A stretch of 64,000 nt of DNA from Bacteroidota bacterium (GTDB taxonomy: Bacteria > Bacteroidota > Ignavibacteria > Palsa-1295): the NCBI GenBank assembly GCA_018266755.1, contig JAFDZW010000005.1, positions 837,233 through 901,232 of the forward strand, in the 5' to 3' direction. Shown here piece by piece: positions 17,004-24,501 of the stretch (positions are counted from its first letter, which is position 1; every line of letters begins with the position of its first letter). Under the pieces are notes generated by a model. The model was not told where the DNA came from. It searched no databases and saw nothing but the letters and a program-made list of their open reading frames with translations. Both the position numbers and the translations under genes were made by a program.

Positions 17004-18068
17004 ATGCAACGATCAGTGCTGCACGCTTTCCTCTGTATCATTCCTTCGCTCGTACTTTCGCTCACCGGCTGCGCAAAAAAAGGGTCCGATGCACCCGGCA
17101 ATGGCGCGACAGTATTCGATAGCAGCGAGAAGGCATCACCGGTCGCTGTCAACGACGCGAACCACCGCTTCTATTTCCGTCTGAAGGCCGGCGATACATA
17201 TCGCTACAAGGTGCAGATCACCTCGACTGCAGATGCGCAAAACGACGATCACCTTTATAAGCAGTTTCCTGCTTCCGAAAAGGCAACGAGCGTAAATACC
17301 TACTATATCCGCCAGACGGTGAAAGAGGTCACGAAGGATTCGACGATCGATTTCTCGATCACGATGGATTCTGTCTCGCTCCGATTGGATAAGGATACGC
17401 TTCATGTCCGGTTTTCCTCGAACGATCCGGCAACGCGCAATGACCCGAGATTCCAATCGTACATGTCGGTCATCGGCATGACATTCGGCGTGAAGCTCAA
17501 CAAACTTGGCGATGTGCTGGAAGTTTACAATACGGCGGACTATGTGAATAAGGCGATGAAGACATTCCCCGATTCGCTCAACACACCACAGAACCGCGAG
17601 ACGATGAAGAAGCAGATCGAAAGCACGGTCGCAGAGTACCTCGGGCGCACGATGGTTCGTTTCCCGGATCGCGTGATGGCGAAGGACTCGTCGATCGTCG
17701 TCAGCCGCGAGGTCAATGCTCCGATCTGGAATCAGATCTCGTTCCCGATGCGTCTCGATGGCAAAACCGTCATGGACGGCTTCCAGGAGCGCTCTGGGAA
17801 AGTGCTCGCAAGCTTTACGACCAAGAGTACGGTCACGCCGATCAAGGATACCCTGCAGGATCCGGCAGCCCGCGCAACGCTTGGGAACATGAAAACGAAC
17901 GTGACGGAAAATGTGCTGGTCGAGGACGCAACCGGAATGCTTGTGCATCGTGAGATTGTCGACGAGCGTGGCTGGGAGTTCAAGCTCGAAGCGCTCAAGA
18001 AACCGGAAAACTACTTTAAGACCCGTCGCGCCAGCAGCGAACATACCACGGTGGATCTGCTGAAATAA
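17004..18068 (+). CDS. Lipoprotein, DUF6263-like
   Basis: The 354-aa product has a lipobox (LSLTGCAKKG). Its mature domain begins with YFRLKAGDTYRYKVQITST, typical of beta-rich envelope proteins that some databases group as DUF6263; that label is tentative. It has its own promoter at 16931 and precedes the GAF/GGDEF gene by 25 bp, so the two may be co-transcribed. It resembles the upstream exported protein in length and strand pattern. Confidence 0.75.
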   Translation: MQRSVLHAFLCIIPSLVLSLTGCAKKGSDAPGNGATVFDSSEKASPVAVNDANHRFYFRLKAGDTYRYKVQITSTADAQNDDHLYKQFPASEKATSVNTYYIRQTVKEVTKDSTIDFSITMDSVSLRLDKDTLHVRFSSNDPATRNDPRFQSYMSVIGMTFGVKLNKLGDVLEVYNTADYVNKAMKTFPDSLNTPQNRETMKKQIESTVAEYLGRTMVRFPDRVMAKDSSIVVSREVNAPIWNQISFPMRLDGKTVMDGFQERSGKVLASFTTKSTVTPIKDTLQDPAARATLGNMKTNVTENVLVEDATGMLVHREIVDERGWEFKLEALKKPENYFKTRRASSEHTTVDLLK

Positions 18069-18093
18069 GACGAACGTTCACTTGCGCTCTTGA

Positions 18094-20280
18094 ATGAACG
18101 ACGCACCGGAATCATATCACGACGAATCTTCCGACGAATCGTCGTCGCCGAAGCGGGTTCGCTTTGACGATTTCGAGATCGAGCACGACGCACCGCATGC
18201 AGCCGATCGCGGCAGTGAGGGGGGCAACTTCCTCAAAAATGCGGTGCCGCGCATCAAGAACCTCTCCGGGGATCTGCTCGGCGGCCGGAAGAAGAAACTC
18301 TTCGGTTCACGCGCCGAGGCTGCAAGCGCCGACGAGCACGCGGAAGAGATCCCATTCGATCCTCTCGCTGCTCCGTATTTCTCCGACGAAGAGCAATCGT
18401 TGATCCGAGTGCGAAAGATGCCGAAGTCCCCCGCGCCCGAACCACGCGAACCGCAGGCACCGCCGCCTCCGACGCCAACCCCAACGCCTGCGCCCATCGT
18501 CATCGAAGAAGAGGAAGAACTCGTCATGGAAGTGACCGAGGACGAGGCTAACGACGACTACGAGAGCGCATCGGAAACAGAAGAAGAGATGCTGCTCGAA
18601 CCGGACGAAGCATTACTCGAAGAAGAAGAGGTCGTCATACTGGATGACGATGCCTCGCCCGAAAGCAATGTCAGCGAACCGCGTCGCGCCGAGACGCCGC
18701 TCGATCCTTCCGTCAGAGTGTATCTCGATACGCTTCGTCGCTTCGATTCTCGTCCGCGTCGCGGCGGCGAGATCCGCGACCCTCGCAAAGATTTTGTGCT
18801 CTTACTCTCGGAGCTGCTCGACCTGCTTCGCGATCATACCGGCGCTCAAAGTGCGCTCTTCTTCTGGGTCAATCATAAGAAGCAGCATCTCGTGCTCGAG
18901 TGCGCCTCGGTCGACGACTTTGCGTTCCACCATTTGCTCAGCGAACGCCGCTACCCCATCGAGCACGATGCCGTAAGCAAAGTTGCGCTGCGCGGCGAGC
19001 CGCAGCTCATGCAGAGCATCCCGCCGCAGGCCGAATACGACCTGATCCCATACTACTCCGAGCAGATCGGTATCCGCTCGTTCGCAGCAATGCCTGTGCT
19101 CTTTGCGGATGCCTTGGTTGCGGTGCTTGCCGTCGATTCGCTCGAAGAAGAGCAGTTCAATGCCGAGACGCTGCGATTACTGACGGAGTATAGCGGCCTG
19201 ATCTCGGGGCTCGTCCGCTCGTATATCGAATCTTACGATCTTCTGACCTCGGCACGGACACTCGAATCGGCCAGACGACTCTATAACCTTGCCGGTGCAG
19301 ACCTCAGCGGCCGTCCGCCGCGCGAAGCCGCAAAGACCGGCGAATATATTCTCCGCGCTCTGAGCGAAGCTGCCGGTGAACTTGTCGAATGGGAGTGGTT
19401 CTCGACTATCGCATTCGACGAAGGACAGCGAACTTGGGGCATCCAGCATTTGCAGGCGAAAGCCAGCGAAGGCTACATCGGACCAAGGACGCAAATCGAT
19501 CTTGCAGAAAGTATCGTCGGCAAGTCGCTGCAGACCGGCAACAGCATCCGCATCGATGAACTCACGCGGCAAAGCACGCGCTTTAGTGTTCAAGAAGATC
19601 GCGACCGTGCCGCCGGACATTCGTTTCTCGTGATCCCGATCAGGACTGCAAACAAGAATTACGGGGCGCTCGCGATCGAACACAGCGAAGCCGGTCGGTT
19701 TACGGATGTAGATATCGAGACGCTCGAGCATCTGACGCGCAGCGCTGCGGCGGCTCTCGAGATATTCTCTCTCTCGCAGATCGTCAGCGACCGTTCGCTG
19801 ACCGACCTACTCACTGGCTTGCTCAACAAGCGCGGCTTCGAAGTTCGGTTCGGCGAGGAGCTTGCCCGTGCAAAAGAATATAACGAAGCGCTCTCGCTCG
19901 TCATGTTCGAGGTGGACGACGTGGCGCAATACACGAGTCAATTTCCCCAGGAAGACCTAGACACCATCGTCTTGTCGCTTGCGAAAGTACTTGGGTATCT
20001 GAAGCAGCCGTACGATGTGCTGGCCCGTGTCGGCGAATTTTCGTTTGCGGTACTGTTGTCCCGAATGATCGACGAGGAAGCATATCTCTGGAGCGAAAAA
20101 GTCCGGCAGAAAATCGTCAGCGAAGTGATCGCCATCGGCCGCAAGAGTTTTTCGGTCACGGCCAGTATCGGCGTCGTCGGCGCACGCAGCAACTCTACTC
20201 GGGAAGACCTCATGGTCTGTGCCCGCATGGCGCTCGATAAGGCAAAAGAGCGCGGCGGCAATGAAGTGATCGTGTACTGA
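18094..20280 (+). CDS. GAF-GAF-GGDEF regulatory protein with degenerate GGDEF motif
   Basis: The 728-aa cytoplasmic protein starts with ~210 low-complexity residues: Ser/Asp/Glu-rich, then a Pro-rich APPPPTPTPTPAPI stretch, then a strongly acidic segment. Two GAF domains follow (about 235-370 and 400-555; GIRSFAAMPVLFADALVAVL is typical). A GGDEF domain spans about 565-728, with canonical SLTDLLTGLLNKRGFE and SVTASIGVVGA. At the active-site loop, residues 645-651 read RVGEFSF instead of RYGGDEF. Diguanylate cyclase activity is therefore unlikely; a sensory or binding role is more plausible. A perfect bidirectional terminator follows. Confidence 0.9.
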   Translation: MNDAPESYHDESSDESSSPKRVRFDDFEIEHDAPHAADRGSEGGNFLKNAVPRIKNLSGDLLGGRKKKLFGSRAEAASADEHAEEIPFDPLAAPYFSDEEQSLIRVRKMPKSPAPEPREPQAPPPPTPTPTPAPIVIEEEEELVMEVTEDEANDDYESASETEEEMLLEPDEALLEEEEVVILDDDASPESNVSEPRRAETPLDPSVRVYLDTLRRFDSRPRRGGEIRDPRKDFVLLLSELLDLLRDHTGAQSALFFWVNHKKQHLVLECASVDDFAFHHLLSERRYPIEHDAVSKVALRGEPQLMQSIPPQAEYDLIPYYSEQIGIRSFAAMPVLFADALVAVLAVDSLEEEQFNAETLRLLTEYSGLISGLVRSYIESYDLLTSARTLESARRLYNLAGADLSGRPPREAAKTGEYILRALSEAAGELVEWEWFSTIAFDEGQRTWGIQHLQAKASEGYIGPRTQIDLAESIVGKSLQTGNSIRIDELTRQSTRFSVQEDRDRAAGHSFLVIPIRTANKNYGALAIEHSEAGRFTDVDIETLEHLTRSAAAALEIFSLSQIVSDRSLTDLLTGLLNKRGFEVRFGEELARAKEYNEALSLVMFEVDDVAQYTSQFPQEDLDTIVLSLAKVLGYLKQPYDVLARVGEFSFAVLLSRMIDEEAYLWSEKVRQKIVSEVIAIGRKSFSVTASIGVVGARSNSTREDLMVCARMALDKAKERGGNEVIVY

Positions 20281-20295
20281 CGAATGATGCAGTTT

Positions 20296-20336
20296 AAATA
20301 GAAACGGCGCAGGATCACCCTGCGCCGTTTCTATTT
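20296..20336. terminator. Bidirectional terminator, 18-bp perfect stem
   Basis: AAATAGAAACGGCGCAGG (20296-20313) pairs perfectly with 20319-20336 around a 5-nt loop. A/T-rich stem ends supply U-rich 3' ends in both directions. It separates the convergent GGDEF and gatA genes. Confidence 0.85.
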
Positions 20337-20358
20337 ATGAAGATCGCCCTTCGATGAC

Positions 20359-21693
20359 TTATCGCTTCAACTCGGCCAGCACATCCACATGGATCTTGGA
20401 TGCGAGAGCGAAGAGCGTCGACTCGTCAAAATCCTTCGTGATGAGTTGCGCGCCGATCGGAAGACCGTTGCGGTCGCGTCCAACCGGAATACTCGCGGCA
20501 GGACAGCCTGCAATATTCGCACTCACCGTATAAATATCGTTGAGATACATCGACAGCGGATCACTGACTTTATCCCCGAGCTTGAATGCTGTCGTCGGAG
20601 TTGTCGGGGTCAGTATCGCATCCACCTCGGTAAATGCCTTCGTGAAATCCTCTTTGACGAGTCGGCGCACCTTCTGCGCACGCTTATAGTATGCATCGTA
20701 GTATCCGCTCGAGAGCACATACGTCCCAAGCATGATACGACGCTTTACCTCGCGTCCGAAACCTTCGCTGCGGGAGCCCACATACGTATCGGCAAGCGAG
20801 TGTGCACCACTCGTACGATACCCATACCGAATGCCGTCGAACCGCGCGAGATTGCTCGACGCTTCTGCCGTTGTCAAGATGTAGTACACTGCGATCGAGT
20901 ACTTTGTATGCGGCATCGAGATCGGCACGAGTGTGCATCCTGATGCGACCAGTTTCTGTTTCGTCGCCTCGATCGCGTCGCGAACATCGGGCTCGATGCC
21001 CTCGCCGTAATACTCGGCAGGAATGCCGATCCGCAATCCCTTCACCTCGCGGCTGATGGCCTTCGAGTACTCATCGACCGCTACATCCGCACTGGTTGCA
21101 TCGCGTTCGTCGCGACCCGCCATTACTTCCAGCGCCGTTGCGGCAGACTCCAACGTTCGCGAGAATGTCCCGACAGTATCGAAACTCGAAGCAAAGGCGA
21201 CAAGCCCATAACGCGAAATGCGGCCATACGTCGGCTTTACGCCGACGGTACCCGTGAAGGCCGCAGGCTGGCGGATAGAGCCGCCCGTATCTGTTCCGAG
21301 CGCAACGTCGCACGCACCGATCGCCGCAGCAACGGCGCTGCCACCCGACGATCCGCCAGGAACGCGCGAGATATCCCACGGATTGAGTACCGCTCCGAAT
21401 GCTGAGTTCTCGTTCGACGAGCCCATCGCGAACTCGTCCATGTTCGTCTTTCCAACGACCGATACTCCCGCATTGACAAGCCGCTCGACACAGGTTGCAT
21501 GATAGAGACTCGTGAACGGCTCAAGAATCTTCGATGCACAGGTCAGGCGTGCGTCCTTGATCGCGAGCACATCCTTCACGGCGACGCTCATCCCCGTAAG
21601 TCTCCCGTTCGAAACAGGCTGGATGGGCGCGTCAAAGACCTGTAGAAAACAGTTGTACGTCTCGTTGAGCGACTTGATCGTTTCAAAATTCAT
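20359..21693 (-). CDS. gatA: Asp/Glu-tRNA amidotransferase subunit A
   Basis: The amidase signature is complete. The Ser-cis-Ser-Lys triad is Lys40 (MSVAVKD), Ser115 (VPGGSSGGSA) and Ser139 (GTDTGGSIRQPA). GatA hydrolyses glutamine and passes ammonia to GatB to amidate misacylated Glu-tRNA(Gln) or Asp-tRNA(Asn). At 444 aa it is shorter than the usual ~485, with a trimmed N-terminus. gatB and gatC are not adjacent. Its ATG overlaps the stop of the upstream Nudix gene (ATGA), making it the last gene of a minus-strand operon. Confidence 0.93.
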   Translation of the reverse strand: MNFETIKSLNETYNCFLQVFDAPIQPVSNGRLTGMSVAVKDVLAIKDARLTCASKILEPFTSLYHATCVERLVNAGVSVVGKTNMDEFAMGSSNENSAFGAVLNPWDISRVPGGSSGGSAVAAAIGACDVALGTDTGGSIRQPAAFTGTVGVKPTYGRISRYGLVAFASSFDTVGTFSRTLESAATALEVMAGRDERDATSADVAVDEYSKAISREVKGLRIGIPAEYYGEGIEPDVRDAIEATKQKLVASGCTLVPISMPHTKYSIAVYYILTTAEASSNLARFDGIRYGYRTSGAHSLADTYVGSRSEGFGREVKRRIMLGTYVLSSGYYDAYYKRAQKVRRLVKEDFTKAFTEVDAILTPTTPTTAFKLGDKVSDPLSMYLNDIYTVSANIAGCPAASIPVGRDRNGLPIGAQLITKDFDESTLFALASKIHVDVLAELKR

Positions 21694-22196
21694 GCGTCGT
21701 TGATCTGCGACCTATCGGCCGCGTTATTCGATCGGGTAAACACTTGCGGAAACGGCACGTCCCCTTCCGCATTCAAGATGTACGTATGAACATACGTCGT
21801 GCCTTCTTTGTGCGTTGGAAAGATGAGGCGTTCGATTGCCGCATCGAGCGGCAGCCATTCGAATGCCTGATGCTCTTCAGAGAGAATAACGTCGTAGTCC
21901 GGGTCGACCAACGCTAGAAATACGGGCACATTCAAAACTTGGTCGCGTTTCACACTATAGAACGACGCGACGTACGGCACGGCCCACATGGTCTCGGGAC
22001 GAAGCCCAGTCTCCTCGAGCATTTCCCGCAACGCCGCATCGACTGCCGTCTCGCCGGGGTCGATCCCTCCGGTCACGACCTGCCAACAATTCGGGTACAC
22101 CGGCTCGTCGGCAGAACGATGCAACACCAAGTACTCCGTTCGTCCGCCCAAGCGGCGGGCGATGTGGAGTTGGATCATGATCGGCGAGTGCTGCAC
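21690..22196 (-). CDS. Nudix hydrolase, NudB-like
   Basis: The 168-aa protein has a perfect Nudix box (GGIDPGETAVDAALREMLEE followed by TGL) and a short N-terminal strand set (YLVLHRSADEPVYPNCWQV). This resembles dihydroneopterin triphosphate / dATP pyrophosphatases. The exact substrate cannot be told from sequence. It lies 6 bp after the VOC gene and overlaps gatA by 4 nt, so the three are co-translated. Confidence 0.9.
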   Translation of the reverse strand: MQHSPIMIQLHIARRLGGRTEYLVLHRSADEPVYPNCWQVVTGGIDPGETAVDAALREMLEETGLRPETMWAVPYVASFYSVKRDQVLNVPVFLALVDPDYDVILSEEHQAFEWLPLDAAIERLIFPTHKEGTTYVHTYILNAEGDVPFPQVFTRSNNAADRSQINDA

Positions 22197-22202
22197 GCGG
22201 CG

Positions 22203-22577
22203 TTACCTCAGATACTGGGCGAATTCGACCGGATTGTCATCCGGATCGAACGTCACAATAAACCGACAAAAGCCCGGGGCTTCGTGGATGCCGCCGTCGA
22301 ATGTCACACCTCGCGCCGAGAGCTCTGCGAGGGCTTGTTCGATGTCATCAACTTCAAAGACGAGATTCATTCCGGCAGTGCGGTCGCCTTTCGGCGGAGC
22401 TGCTTCATAGCCACCGAACACAGAAAGACGAAATCCGCCGATGCCGCATGCGAATAAATTTGCTGCCGGAATTTCTTCGAGTAGCGGTAGGCCGATCTTC
22501 TCCAGATAAAATTCGCGCGCCCGGGCAACATCGCTCGTGCCAAGCACTGCATGACGACATCCTTTGATCGTGGACAT
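22203..22577 (-). CDS. VOC (glyoxalase/bleomycin-resistance) superfamily protein
   Basis: The 124-aa single VOC module has paired beta-alpha-beta units: GCRHAVLGTSDVARAREFY at the start and MNLVFEVDDIEQALAELSARG in the second half. The terminal PDDNPVEFAQYL carries the usual metal-site Glu. The substrate is unknown. It is the first gene of a tight run with the Nudix gene and gatA. It begins 70 bp after the dacB stop, across a 25-bp tandem repeat. Confidence 0.88.
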   Translation of the reverse strand: MSTIKGCRHAVLGTSDVARAREFYLEKIGLPLLEEIPAANLFACGIGGFRLSVFGGYEAAPPKGDRTAGMNLVFEVDDIEQALAELSARGVTFDGGIHEAPGFCRFIVTFDPDDNPVEFAQYLR

Positions 22578-22604
22578 ATCCTTGTATTAGAACTGCGGTG
22601 AAGA

Positions 22605-22665
22605 CTCTTGTGCTGAGTGCGACTACCGGTTCTTGTGCTGAGTGCGACTACCGGTTCTTGTGCTG
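22605..22665. repeat. 25-bp tandem repeat duplicating the end of dacB
   Basis: Two near-identical 25-bp copies (22605-22629 and 22630-22654; one mismatch at the first base) precede an 11-bp partial third copy (22655-22665). The unit contains the last codons of dacB (QHKNR and the stop), so the repeat copies the gene's 3' end into the intergenic space. Confidence 0.9.
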
Positions 22666-24489
22666 CCCGGATGTTTCCGGCGCCATCAACGACGGCGGAG
22701 CCGGATCGCTCGGCGTCGGGCCATACTTCGCAATGTAATCGGAATAGCGGAAGCTTGCCAGTTTCTGCACAATCTGGTTCTGGATCCCTTTATACTGTTT
22801 CACCCCGCCATGCATGTCCTGCATCGTGATGAAATACGCAGCGAGCTGTCCGTCCTGAGTCGAGACATATCCGGCGAGCGCCGTCACCGCGTTGAGCGTA
22901 CCGGTTTTGCTTCGTGCATTGAATTGCGCAGGGGTCCCCATCATGCGCGCACGTGTGGTCCCGTCATAGCCAGCGATCGAGAGTGTCGAAACGAAGTCGT
23001 TATACATCTGGGGTCTGGTGCGAATGCCGTGCAACAGGTCGATCACCGTCGTGGCCGTCGTATGGTTCTCGTGCGAGAGGCCCGAACCGTCGGCACAATA
23101 CCCATTGCGGCAGTTTACATTCAGCACGTTCATCCACGAGCTGATGAGCTTGCGGCTGCGTTCCGGTGCACTCGTAGCCGATACATCGGCGATCGACGAC
23201 AGCTTTCGGAACATCGACTCTGCAAGGTAGTTGTCGCTTCGTTTGTTCGTGACCCGAAGAAGATCGATAAGCGGTGTTTCCTTTGCGGCAAGCGTCTTGT
23301 ATTCCGTCACACCCCTCGGCGGTTCGCCGCTACGAGCCGTGCCGGTGACACGAATACCATTCTCCTGCAAGCGCCACTTCAACAACCCGGCCATCGCTTG
23401 CGGGACGTTGTGGATCGGCACATTGTATGTACGGCATAAGCGAGCGGGGATGAGTCCGCTAATCACAACCGTCTGTACCGGATCGTTCGGGCCTCCGCTC
23501 GAGCTTAGATGCAGCGTGTACTGCGAGCGGGTCCGTACTCTGACCTTCTTCCATTTTGCATGACGACCCCGACCGATCTTCACGCGCTTGTAGGAGGTGA
23601 CAGCCGGCGCACTCGTCGATGCACGATTGACGATGCGAACGTTGACGATCGGAGGATTGACGGAAACGTGTACTCCGGCACCCTTCTTGGCACCGGCACT
23701 CACGCGAACGGAGATCACGTTACGATCGATAAAGAAATTCGGCGAGCTCGAGAGAAACCCCGGGGTGCCCTCGTCCTCTTCTTCCTCGCCCAATGCATCG
23801 GACGCTGAATCTTTTTCTTCGTCTTTTACGGAGGGGTCGAGCAGTCCGGCAGACGAATCACCGCCACCCGCCAAGTTGGGCGCAGCCTCCATGTGCTCGT
23901 CGAAATAATGTTTTGCATCGGGCGTGAGGATATGATCTTCCGACAGATCGCTCACGATATCTCCTTCGATCTGTGTCACGCCTACCGCTTTCAACCTCGT
24001 CGCGAGTTCGTCGAAATCGCGGACGGCAAGCGTCGGGTCGCCACTCGGCCGAAGGTAGACGTTGCCGATGACGGATCCGCCTTCGACACGCGCACTTGGC
24101 AAGAGTTCGAGCCTGGTGCTGAACTTGTAATCGGAGCCGAGCGCCCACAAGGTTGTCGATGTCGTGAACAGCTTCTGCACGGAAGCAGGCATCACCGGAA
24201 GATCGGGGTTGACGGCATACACCGGATGAATGCGATCGTCCGGCTCGAAGAAGACCACCTTGCATGCAGGAGTCATTCGTTTATACTTCGTCGCGGGCAG
24301 TATCGACGCAAGCTCCTCGCGCAGACCGTTGAGCGCAACGGCAGTATCGCAGTTACAACCGGTGAAGTTAACATTCAGAGGAGTGTGAATGGAATCGAAC
24401 AGGACAGGCTGTGCCTTGAGCGACGTTGCTGCCAATAGCAGCGACAATGCAATATATCTCCAGCGGTTCGTTGGCTTCAAACTGGTCAC
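22648..24489 (-). CDS. dacB: D-alanyl-D-alanine carboxypeptidase/endopeptidase (PBP4 type)
   Basis: All three penicillin-binding motifs are present: SVQK (Ser103-Lys106), SDN in TNKRSDNYLAESMF, and KTG in RSKTGTLNAVTALAGYV. The 613-aa protein has a signal peptide ending LKAQ and should trim or cleave peptidoglycan cross-links in the periplasm. An acidic insert (about residues 215-245, KDEEKDSASDALGEEEEDEG) sits in the PBP4-specific domain and is unusual. It begins 12 bp after alaS and is in the same operon. The C-terminus lies inside a 25-bp tandem repeat. Confidence 0.93.
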   Translation of the reverse strand: MTSLKPTNRWRYIALSLLLAATSLKAQPVLFDSIHTPLNVNFTGCNCDTAVALNGLREELASILPATKYKRMTPACKVVFFEPDDRIHPVYAVNPDLPVMPASVQKLFTTSTTLWALGSDYKFSTRLELLPSARVEGGSVIGNVYLRPSGDPTLAVRDFDELATRLKAVGVTQIEGDIVSDLSEDHILTPDAKHYFDEHMEAAPNLAGGGDSSAGLLDPSVKDEEKDSASDALGEEEEDEGTPGFLSSSPNFFIDRNVISVRVSAGAKKGAGVHVSVNPPIVNVRIVNRASTSAPAVTSYKRVKIGRGRHAKWKKVRVRTRSQYTLHLSSSGGPNDPVQTVVISGLIPARLCRTYNVPIHNVPQAMAGLLKWRLQENGIRVTGTARSGEPPRGVTEYKTLAAKETPLIDLLRVTNKRSDNYLAESMFRKLSSIADVSATSAPERSRKLISSWMNVLNVNCRNGYCADGSGLSHENHTTATTVIDLLHGIRTRPQMYNDFVSTLSIAGYDGTTRARMMGTPAQFNARSKTGTLNAVTALAGYVSTQDGQLAAYFITMQDMHGGVKQYKGIQNQIVQKLASFRYSDYIAKYGPTPSDPAPPSLMAPETSGQHKNR

Positions 24490-24501
24490 TCCCTGTTGGT
24501 A

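Noticed and set aside
22605-22665. CRISPR-like array
   Set aside because: The units are directly tandem with no spacers and only two full copies.
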